Assembly (NCBI GenBank): GCA_018398815.1
Contig: CM031603.1
Coordinates: 5,656,633-5,674,132 of the forward strand
Source of the DNA: Conus ventricosus
Lineage: Eukaryota > Mollusca > Gastropoda > Neogastropoda > Conidae
Length of the DNA: 17,500 nucleotides
Direction of reading: 5' to 3'
The position numbers and the translations under genes are program-made. Positions 9,050-17,500 of this stretch are shown in pieces (within the stretch, counting starts at the first letter, position 1; the number at the start of each line of letters is the position of its first letter). The notes beneath the pieces are model-generated. The model worked only from the letters and a program-made list of their open reading frames with translations, made no database searches and was not told where the DNA came from.

Positions 9050-9638
9050 AAAACGAACATGCGTTTTTAATTCAGATTAAGGCCAAAGCCCCATACTGAA
9101 GGGGGGCTCATCAATGCAGCATAATTATGACATTCCTAATACGTAACAAAATGAAATGAAAAAGGGTTGATATGTTACAAAAAGCAAAGTACATCAACAC
9201 CTTACTGTCCGAATTCTCTTGTTTGCTTCATAAACATACATGGCTTAATTCAAAAGTGTGTTCTTATTCCTTGTCGATGGTAAGAGAATTAGCCTGAAAA
9301 TTGCATGTTCGGTGTCATACTTGGATTGAATGAGTTGTTTTTTTTATTCCAAGACCGTTCAGAGCAAGAGAGAGAAAAAAGAAACCGTAGTTCTTCTTCT
9401 CTCTCTCTGTTACAGAGTCGACATGTCAGTTCGTTTTTCAAGAAAATTGCTATGTTTAAGGCAATGACATGCGACGCTAGATACGCTAAATCTATAATTG
9501 GTCAGTGCACTTTTGATCAATCTATCCTTTTTTTTTGCTACTCTCTTTTTTGCCTTGTTTCTTTTTCTTTATTTCTGTTATTTTTTCTTTCATCTTTTAC
9601 TTCCGTTTTGTTGTTGTTGTTTTTTCCCAAGTTTTTAA
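9050..9638. other. Unassigned DNA, T-rich in its right half
   Basis: No motif, RNA gene or element is recognised. Poly-T and TTTC-rich stretches lie at 9338-9346, 9528-9600 and 9605-9627. A 127-codon plus-strand frame here is rich in Phe, Leu and Ser from T-rich sequence and has no supporting signal. Confidence 0.45.
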
Positions 9639-9698
9639 TTACAGGTGAAGAGAGGGCATTGACCAAATATGAATTAAACTCACACTGACCACCAATAG
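9639..9698. repeat. Dispersed repeat, copy 2
   Basis: This is the second copy of the 60-bp repeat at 8991-9049 in the same orientation. Shared words are TTACAGGTGAAGAGAG, AATTAAACTC and ACCAATAG. Confidence 0.75.
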
Positions 9699-9986
9699 TG
9701 TTGGAGCAAACCCCAGTGGCCAGCCCAGGCTGTTGGTACTATAATGAATCCTTCAAATGCCAGCCTGTCTTTTTCTTTAATACATGACATCAGGCAACGT
9801 CCGATGGAACACTCCACGTGTTGCTCTTGCAGATACATTTGGTACTGGCAAGACTGGCACATTACGACGAAACCAGATGCGCTAATTAAAACTTGATTGT
9901 TAATAATTGGTCGCATTATTCTTTTATGTCAATTGCGAGACCTGTGCACACATACTGCAAGGCAGGACCATAATATCAACTCACTC
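9699..9986. other. Unassigned DNA
   Basis: A 78-codon minus-strand frame (9680-9916) has several Cys residues but no recognised family or gene context. I see nothing else here. Confidence 0.4.
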
Positions 9987-10008
9987 AGAGAGAGAGAAAG
10001 AGAGAGAA

Positions 10009-10390
<382 letters not shown>

Positions 10391-11230
10391 TGGGGGTGGG
10401 AGGGGAGGGGTCATCATATATAGTTCACGAAAAAATTGTTATTGGAAGATAGATAAATATATACAATAAACATTATCACAACAATAAAATTATAACACAT
10501 TTCTGGAAAAAGAAATAAAATCATTGAACAGACACCCCATCCTGTAGGCAAAGACAAAAATTTACACTTGACAAGCAGCACCTTTGGAACACTAGATGAG
10601 AGAGACCAGTACTTTTTCTTAACTGCTCGTTTTACATAATTAACATGATTTCTTTGGTTTACAAATTCTTTCTTCGTTCCCGTAGACAAAAGGTGATCTC
10701 TTTGGTTCATAGCGTCCTGTACATCTTTTGATGGCCATGGTAACAGAGGGCTGCTTCTAACGCGCTTGGTTTTGAAAGGTGCATGTTTATCATAAATATT
10801 TAAAAAATTGTGGTACCAAACTTCCCAGGCTTCATCAGGATTTGTAAATTGGTAGACTAGGAAAAGATGTGAATTACTCAAATCAAACAAAAATTTATTT
10901 TTATTAAAATTCCGTAAGCACCTGTATCTTATAAACGTATGACCATTCTTTGGAATTTTAACTCCTTTTTTCGACCAAGTGAAACATACTGGGAAATGAT
11001 CACTACAACCATACAGTGGTGAACACACTTCTGTTATATTGCTTTTGTCGTGGTGTAAATGTGATCAAGAAGAGTTTTGGATGTGGGTGTTACCTTTGTG
11101 GGTTTATCGATTAACTGAACAAGTTGAAAAGATTCATAACAATGAACCCATGTGTTGTTACATTTGAGCAAATCAATGTTAAAATCGCCTAACAATATCA
11201 GCTCATCCGAAAGCAAGGAAATATCTTCTA
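10391..11230 (-). mobile_element. LINE 3: endonuclease-linker fragment joined to non-coding tail
   Basis: On the minus strand the coding part (11228 to about 10600) is an L2/CR1/Jockey-like endonuclease plus the linker. It then passes into AT-rich sequence without any RT motif, to a pyrimidine-rich end at 10391-10410. A LINE would have about 2 kb of RT here, so the RT is deleted or the fragment is rearranged. (TC)n on the sense strand lies upstream (11231-11649) and downstream (10233-10390). Confidence 0.83.
10600..11228 (-). pseudogene. LINE 3 endonuclease C-half and linker
   Basis: The frame enters from the (TC)n array as EDISLLSDELILLGDFNIDL (catalytic Asp/Asn motif, about 11160-11215), continues to SKTLLDHIYTTTK, and shifts by one base at an A run near 11041-11045. 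It goes on through EVCSPLYGCSDHFPVCFTW (catalytic SDH intact, near 10985-10995), then DEAWEVWYHNFLNIYDKHAP and KTKRV, then NQRNHVNYVKRAVKKKYW. The last pieces are the usual linker before RT. Unlike LINE 1, the SDH motif is complete. The N-terminal part of the domain is missing. Confidence 0.88.
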
Positions 11231-11263
11231 ACAGAGAGAGAGAGAAGAAGAGAGAGAGAGAGG

Positions 11264-11339
<76 letters not shown>

Positions 11340-11566
11340 CAAGACAGAGACAGAGAGATGAGAGAGAGACACAGAAGAAGAGAGAGAGAGAGAGAAGAGA
11401 AGAGAGAGAGAGGAGAGAGAGAAGAGAGGAGAGAGAGGGAGAGGAGAGAGAGAGAGAGAGAGACGACAAAGAAAGAGATAGAGGACAGACAGACAGACAG
11501 AGACAGAGAGACAGAGGGAAGAAGAAGAAGAAGATGATGAAGAAAGAAGAAGAAGAGAAGAGAGGA

Positions 11567-11625
<59 letters not shown>

Positions 11626-11649
11626 AGAGAGAGAGAAGAGAGAGAGAGA
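11231..11649. repeat. Long impure (GA)n array
   Basis: About 420 bp of GA with AGA, GACAGA and GAAGAA insertions, including a GAAGAAGAA-rich inset at 11520-11575. Three long minus-strand frames of Leu and Ser across it are stop-free repeat artefacts. Confidence 0.98.
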
Positions 11650-11889
11650 TTTGGCTGGGATGCTTTGTTTCTGTTGATAACGGGCGTGCATTCCTCATAG
11701 ATCACACAGGCAGTTCCACAGATTGCAGCCTCGTTCAGAACCGAAGGGCAATCAATTATTTCCACTATCACAGCTGACAACGGATTTCATTCAATAACAA
11801 TGTGAACAACCTCCCTCCCACCCACCCCTCCTCCTCCATCCATCCACCCACCCTACATCTCTGTCTCTCAAAGTAGGAGCGAATCCTAT
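11650..11889. other. Unassigned spacer
   Basis: A minus-strand open frame (11780 into the array) reads without a known motif. A CCACCC/CTCC-rich patch lies at 11812-11855. Confidence 0.45.
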
Positions 11890-12009
11890 ATAGGCAGGAA
11901 CAAATAGCCGGTTGTTACAATAGGCAAGACGAAGTAGTCGGTTGTTACAATAGGCAAGAAGAAGTAGTCGGTTGTTACAATAGGCAAGAAGAAGTAGTCG
12001 GTTGTTACA
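11890..12009. repeat. 30-bp minisatellite, 4 copies
   Basis: Units start at 11890, 11920, 11950 and 11980, each opening ATAGGCA and ending GGTTGTTACA. Units 3 and 4 look identical, unit 2 differs at one base, and unit 1 is the most diverged. Confidence 0.95.
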
Positions 12010-12116
12010 ATCTCTTTCTTTTGTTCTTCACTCTTTACGCTTGGATTCATCCGTAGATGTTTTCCTATCTGTAATTCAGACTGTTATCTCTGTTGTGCCT
12101 TATCTCATTCGTCCAC

Positions 12117-12200
<84 letters not shown>

Positions 12201-12272
12201 CGTGCGCGCGCGCGCGCGTGTGTGTGTGCGCGTGCATGTGTGGTTACGTGGTGTGTGTGTGTGTGTGTGTGT

Positions 12273-12320
<48 letters not shown>

Positions 12321-12407
12321 GTGTGTGGTGTGGTGTGGTGTGGTGTGGAGTGTGGTGGTGGTGGTGTGGTGGTGGTGGTGGTGGTGGTGGTGGTGGTGTG
12401 TGTGTGT

Positions 12408-12444
<37 letters not shown>

Positions 12445-12452
12445 TGTCTGTG
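12117..12452. repeat. (TG)n array, block 1
   Basis: Mostly TG, with a CGCGCGCG inset at 12203-12218, a TGGTG block at 12326-12358 and a GGT-trinucleotide block at 12353-12396. Confidence 0.98.
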
Positions 12453-12487
12453 TCTGTGTGCGTGTCTAGCCCTGTCATTATCAGCCT

Positions 12488-12527
12488 GTCTCTCTCTCTC
12501 CCTCCCTCCCTCCCCCCTCTCTCTCTC

Positions 12528-12530
<3 letters not shown>
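12488..12530. repeat. (TC)n / (CCCT)n tract
   Basis: CT and CCCTC units separate the TG block from the CA block. Confidence 0.93.
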
Positions 12531-12600
<70 letters not shown>

Positions 12601-12659
12601 ACACTCACAAACACACATACAGACACATACACACAGACACACAGACACACAGACACACA

Positions 12660-12700
<41 letters not shown>
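12531..12700. repeat. (CA)n array, opposite polarity to its neighbours
   Basis: Mostly CA with CACAGA units at 12619-12662. The preceding and following arrays read TG on the same strand, so this block can pair with either. Confidence 0.98.
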
Positions 12701-12702
<2 letters not shown>

Positions 12703-13003
12703 GAAGCGGGGTCGACGTACGATGAGGCTGGGATTTCTCTGTCAACTCTAAACCATTTGGAGGAAGGGGGTGGTAGGGAGATGGTAGGGGGGAGGGGGGG
12801 GGGGGGGGGGGACTTGTGGCGGCTGGGGTGGGAAGGGGCAGCGTAGCGGTGATTGCCTGGAGTGTAGTGTGCGTGGACGGGGTGGGAAGGGGAAGGGGAA
12901 ACGGGAGGAGGGAGTCGGGGGGAAGGGGAATGGAGGAGAGAGGCAAAGAAGATAATGGTAGTATGGAGGCTCTGTAACCGTCCCCCTAATCCTGCCAAGG
13001 AGT
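12701..13003. other. Non-GT inset with G-rich run
   Basis: About 300 bp of more complex sequence. A G run of 17 or 18 lies at 12793-12811, and GGGAAGGGG-type words recur to 12930. No gene is recognised. Confidence 0.55.
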
Positions 13004-14147
<1,144 letters not shown>

Positions 14148-14640
14148 CACGCTCTAGCAGGTGTCCTTTTTCGACCTATTTACTGGCAGACTGTCCTGTT
14201 TCTCTTCCTTCCATTAGCACTTCTTGGAACACACGTGAGATAACTCCTGTTACAGGAAAACACGGGAGACCAATGCTGATTGACAGGCAAAACACTGAAA
14301 GATTTCTTGACCGTGAGTCCCGTGAGAGACATTTAGAGCGGGTGTACATTCCTCGTTGAAGAGATGCACCACGGACACTGGCAATGCTGTCTGCCTATGC
14401 TAGACACCGTACCCCCCCCCCTCCCCACCCCCTCCTCACTGCTACCCACCCCTGTGTTATGTGTTATTGTGTGTGCCTTTTGTTTCCCTTCTTTAATTAT
14501 TTCCCTTCTCTTCTTTCATTTGATTAAGTAACCTTTTTTTGCCCTTCTGTTTTGATTTTTTTTTGTTTTATTTTTAGTTTCAATTGTTTATTCATTTTCT
14601 TGTTACTCGTGCAATTCCTATGTATGCCATCCGCAGAGTC
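14148..14640. other. Unassigned DNA
   Basis: A plus-strand frame reads ITPVTGKHGRPMLIDRQN then a charged Arg/Glu stretch to a stop at 14357-14359. I recognise no family. A C-rich tract lies at 14410-14452 and a T-rich tract at 14520-14580. Confidence 0.45.
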
Positions 14641-14694
14641 AAGGACAACATTTGTCCCCCGGGCAAGGCCAGTTATTTACCAGGCCAGGCAACT

Positions 14695-14768
14695 AAACCA
14701 ACCAACCAACCAACCAACCATGCAACCAACCAACCATACAACCATACAACCAACCAGCCAACCAAATA
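14695..14768. repeat. (AACC)n microsatellite
   Basis: Imperfect AACC/CATACAACC units follow the word GGCCAGGCAACTAAACCA at 14683. Confidence 0.92.
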
Positions 14769-14852
14769 CATGCGCAGACAATCAAATGAAAAAAAAAAAC
14801 ATGAGCGGCTGTAGATTGACGCCGCTGTGGGGCCATACAAGGCCAGGCAACC

Positions 14853-14961
14853 AAAACAAACACACAAACAATAAGTAAACAAGCGAATGAACCAACAAAC
14901 AAACGAACGAACGAACAAATGAACGAACAAACAAACAAACAAACAAACAAACAAACAAACA
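14853..14961. repeat. (AAAC)n / (AACG)n microsatellite
   Basis: Imperfect AAAC and AACGA units follow the word GGCCAGGCAACCAAAACA at 14841. Confidence 0.92.
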
Positions 14962-15112
14962 GATACCAAGGACACGAGCGTCCCTGACTAGGTCTCCTCT
15001 TGCCCTTCAAAAGCCTCATCATCTGTCCGCGCTGTTCTTTTTCTTCAATCTTGACGAAGGTCATGAAGCGACTTAAGACCGAAAGTCTTCATAGAAAAGT
15101 GGACTGAAAGGA

Positions 15113-15643
15113 AGAAGTAAGGAAGAAAGGAAGAAAGGAAGAAAGGAAGAAAGGGAGAAAAGGAAACAAAGAAAGAGAGAAAAGAAGGAAGGAAGGAACA
15201 AAACAAAATAAAGAAAGAGAAAACAGAACAGAAAGAAAAGAAGGAAGGAAGGAAGGAAGGAAGGAATGAATGAAGGAAGGAAGAAAGGAAGGAAGGAAGG
15301 AAGAAAAACAAAGAAAGAAAGAAAGAAGAAGAAAGAAAGAAAGGGAAACAAAGAGAGAAAGAAAGAAAGAAGGGAGGAAGGAACAAAACGAAAGAAAGAA
15401 CAGAACAGAACAGAAGAAAGAAAGAAAGAAAAAGATAGAAAAGAACAGAAAGAAAGAAAGAAGGAAGGAAGGAAAGAAGGAAGATAAACAAAGAAAAAAA
15501 GAAAGACGAAAAGAAAGAAAGAAAGAAAAGAAAGAAAGAAAAGAAAGAAAGAAAGAAGAAGACGAAAAGAAAGAAAGAAAGAAAGAAAGACGAAAAGAAA
15601 GAAAGAAAAAAGAAAGAAAGAAAAGAAGAAAGATAGAAAAAGA
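15113..15643. repeat. Long polypurine (GAAA)n/(GGAA)n block
   Basis: About 530 bp of nearly uninterrupted purine on the plus strand, with a few C and T. The units vary between GAAA, GGAA and GAAAG. Confidence 0.97.
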
Positions 15644-15654
15644 ATGTGCCACCC

Positions 15655-15812
15655 TTCTTTCTTTCTTTCTTCTTTTTTCTTTCTTTCATCTTTTTTTTCT
15701 TTCTTTCTTTTTTCTTTCTTTCTTTCTTTCTTTCTTCTTTTTTCTTTCTTTCTTCTTTCTTTCTCTTTTCTTTCTTTGTTTCCTTATTTCTTTCTTTCTG
15801 TCTTTCTCCTTT
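15655..15812. repeat. (TTTC)n polypyrimidine block
   Basis: A nearly pure pyrimidine run begins about 12 bp after the polypurine block ends. It is the reverse complement in kind of that block. Confidence 0.97.
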
Positions 15813-16069
15813 TTTTTATCCAACGCACCTCCCCTGTGTGGACTGGGGGCGCTCTCTAAGGCAAAACGTCACTCGTTTACCGAAGACAAAAAAGGAAGAA
15901 AAAAAAAAAGAGTGTGTCTGCTAGTGAGGCCATGGAATGAATGAAGTCCCAGAAGTGCAGAGAATGGGGGGAAAGGAAAACTAAGTGGTCGGCCTTGGGA
16001 CTTGATGTCCGTAACCTTCACCAGAACCTGAACAGGCATGTCCTAGTAACCTTTTTTTTTTAACACAAA

Positions 16070-16073
<4 letters not shown>
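15813..16073. other. Unassigned spacer
   Basis: No gene or element is recognised. An A run lies at 15899-15909 and a T run at 16052-16061. Confidence 0.4.

Positions 16074-16112
<39 letters not shown>
16074..16112. repeat. (GA)n microsatellite, left of tail B
   Basis: Pure GA tract that passes into GAATGAATGAACGAAC. Confidence 0.96.
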
Positions 16113-16117
<5 letters not shown>

Positions 16118-16180
16118 TGAACGAACAAACAAAATGTTGTTTAATAAGGGAAAGGACTAAAACACAACTCAGTGGCTTTT
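16113..16180 (-). mobile_element. Retroposon 3' tail B, about 70 bp, between (TC)n arrays
   Basis: On the minus strand it reads AAAAAGCCACTGAG, then CCTTTCCCTTATTAAACAAC, then a TTTG/TTCG/TTCA tail. This matches the ending of tail A at 10009 in order and spacing. (TC)n lies on both sides of the sense strand. It looks like an extremely 5'-truncated insertion. Confidence 0.6.
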
Positions 16181-16204
16181 TGAGAGGGGAGAGAGAGAGA
16201 GGAG

Positions 16205-16250
<46 letters not shown>
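16181..16250. repeat. (GA)n microsatellite, right of tail B
   Basis: GA tract with GGAG interruptions. It is followed within a few bases by a C run of about 17 at 16256-16272. Confidence 0.96.
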
Positions 16251-16251
<1 letters not shown>

Positions 16252-16272
16252 TGATCCCCCCCCCCCCCCCCC

Positions 16273-16444
16273 ACTGCTTTTCTCTGCTCAACATACCACC
16301 CTGTTCAACATTTCCTCCCCCCGCAATAGTAAGAAGCTCTTGCTCTGAGCAAGGGGGTACGAGAGGATATCTTTCTCACACTACGGTTAAAAACCTAGCG
16401 TACGCACACACACAGAGATACACGAGCCTTAGGTAAGCAACAAA
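16273..16444. other. Unassigned spacer
   Basis: No gene or element is recognised. Confidence 0.4.
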
Positions 16445-16744
16445 GTATCGGGCAGGAGGAGTATGGAGCAGGGGCCATACAAACCCAAAGACAGAACTAT
16501 ACAAGTATCGGTCAGGAGGAGTATGGAGCAGGGGCCACACACACCCAAAGACAGAACTATACAAGTATCGGGCAGGAGGAGTATGGAGCAGGGGCCACAC
16601 ACACCCAAAGACAGAACTATACAAGTATCGGTCAGGAGGAGTATGGAGCAGGGGCCACACACACCCAAAGACAGAACTATACAAGTATCGGGCAGGAGGA
16701 GTATGGAGCAGGGGCCACACACACCCAAAGACAGAACTATACAA
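16445..16744. repeat. 60-bp minisatellite, 5 copies
   Basis: Five exact-length 60-bp units, nearly identical. One position alternates G, T, G, T, G (16452, 16512, 16572, 16632, 16692). Unit 1 also differs around 16478-16482. The unit has no stop in one plus frame (HTPKDRTIQVS) or in two minus frames, so open frames follow from unit length being a multiple of three. No gene is claimed. Confidence 0.97.
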
Positions 16745-17024
16745 GCTGTGAAACAGCTGTAGACGTATACTAATACTTCTGTACACCCGTGCCAATGTTC
16801 CTGACAAAGGGCACAAGCAGAACTAACCATTCATTTGACAAATTTCTCAGATATTCTCCCTATTGACCAATCCCATTTTCCTGAATGACATTTACTAGGT
16901 CAGAAAAGGGCTGGCTGAATTTTGACACGTATTATTGACACAATTCCTCAAAGAAAAACAAGATGCAAGCCATATAAACGTACTCCCAGTTTATCTTGAA
17001 TACGCGTGAGGGGAGTGGGAGGGA
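16745..17024. other. Unassigned spacer
   Basis: No gene or element is recognised. A G-rich run follows at 17005-17047, including about 18 to 22 consecutive G. Confidence 0.4.
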
Positions 17025-17055
17025 GGAGGGGGGGGGGGGGGGGGGGGTTTGAGCT

Positions 17056-17190
17056 GAAAAACGTCACATTTAAACATGCGTCATAATGTATTTCGTCACT
17101 GAGATATTCTATAAAGAAGAAAAACGTCACAATCAAACATGCGTCATAATGTAATTCGTCACTGAGATATTCCATAAAGAAGAAAAACCG
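17056..17190. repeat. 63-bp tandem duplication
   Basis: Units start at 17056 and 17119 with GAAAAACGTCAC, and a third start at 17182 breaks off after GAAAAACC. The two full units differ at about five positions, including TTT/ATC near 17067 and 17130. Confidence 0.93.
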
Positions 17191-17500
17191 TTTGGGGCTG
17201 TTACAGCCGTTGGTAACGGCTATTCTGGTAACATGAAACATCAGGCATCATCCGTGACCCATAATGAACATACTGACACATTTTCAGAAAGATCGGCCCA
17301 GAAGTTTTGTCTGGAGCGAGTGGAACACATTTTGACCACTGACAAACACACACACAGACAGCATTTCTTCGTTCCCATTCTAAAGTACCCCTGTTCTATA
17401 AGAATTGGGAGTACTAAAACCGAAGGTGATGTGGATGGCAAATTCAGGAATAAAGCAACACTCTCTTGTAAGCATGCGTTGAGTTCAACGTTTTAATCAG
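17191..17500. other. Unassigned DNA with an 87-codon open frame
   Basis: A small perfect hairpin AGCCGTT-GGT-AACGGCT lies at 17205-17221. A plus-strand frame at 17233-17496 of mixed composition reads to a stop near the right edge. It has no recognised domain and no splice or promoter evidence, so it is left unassigned. Confidence 0.4.

Noticed and set aside
11034..11780. Leu/Ser-rich 248-codon minus frame
   Set aside because: It is mostly (TC)n; only the last part is real LINE 3 endonuclease, which is annotated separately.
15045..15944. Long Phe/Leu/Ser and Lys/Glu/Arg frames
   Set aside because: They arise from the polypurine and polypyrimidine blocks and have no domain.
16376..16830. Possible repeat protein over the 60-bp array
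   Set aside because: Three frames on two strands are open equally, as expected from a stop-free unit; nothing favours one.
17233..17496. 87-codon plus-strand frame near the right edge
   Set aside because: Composition is gene-like but there is no domain, homolog I recognise, or splice evidence.

Overview
This is a stretch of animal (metazoan) nuclear DNA with no host gene that I can support. The content is broken non-LTR retrotransposons, a tRNA-derived SINE, a PIF/Harbinger DNA transposon remnant, and a very high density of microsatellites and minisatellites. The SINE type, the LINE tail types and the abundance of (GA)n and (GT)n arrays suggest a mollusc, perhaps a gastropod. That placement is inference from general repeat style, not from a diagnostic gene.

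Layout. 1-2794 (minus): LINE 1, a CR1/L2/Jockey-like ORF2 holding endonuclease, linker and reverse transcriptase, running off the left edge. 2795-2930: (GA)n. 2931-4442 (minus): LINE 2, a related 5'-truncated copy with its own 3' end; a 23-bp minisatellite has grown inside its coding region. 4443-4847: (GA)n, a 34-bp triple repeat and a compound (AC)n(TC)n. 5186-5814 (plus): LINE 4, the zinc-finger C-terminus of a different LINE type. 5886-6020: G-rich tract. 6082-6946: Harbinger remnant with terminal inverted repeats and a transposase N-terminus on the minus strand. 7315-7893: SINE with tRNA head, body and (ATT)n tail. 7984-8866: (TC)n(TG)n, alternating purine-pyrimidine DNA, (CA)n. 8867-8994 (minus): second SINE head, whose body is replaced by the (TG)n strand. 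9050-9986: nothing recognised apart from one dispersed repeat. 10009-10232 (minus): retroposon tail. 10391-11230 (minus): LINE 3, an endonuclease fragment, set between (TC)n arrays. 11890-12009: 30-bp minisatellite. 12117-14147: about 2 kb dominated by (GT)n/(CA)n, with two non-GT insets. 14148-15112: unassigned DNA, (AACC)n and (AAAC)n, and a weak hammerhead-like motif. 15113-15812: a long (GAAA)/(GGAA) block followed by (TTTC)n, which can fold back. 16074-16250: a very short retroposon tail between two (GA)n arrays. 16445-16744: five 60-bp repeats. 17056-17181: a 63-bp duplication.

How the parts relate. The genes here are not a pathway; they are pieces of selfish elements. The most interesting pattern is that the minus-strand retroposon fragments at 1-2794, 2931-4442, 10009-10232, 10391-11230 and 16113-16180 abut (TC)n on their sense strand, four of them on both sides. 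This fits either insertion into (TC)n microsatellites or microsatellite growth at element junctions. Many of the long open frames in the window are artefacts of stop-free dinucleotide repeats and were left out.
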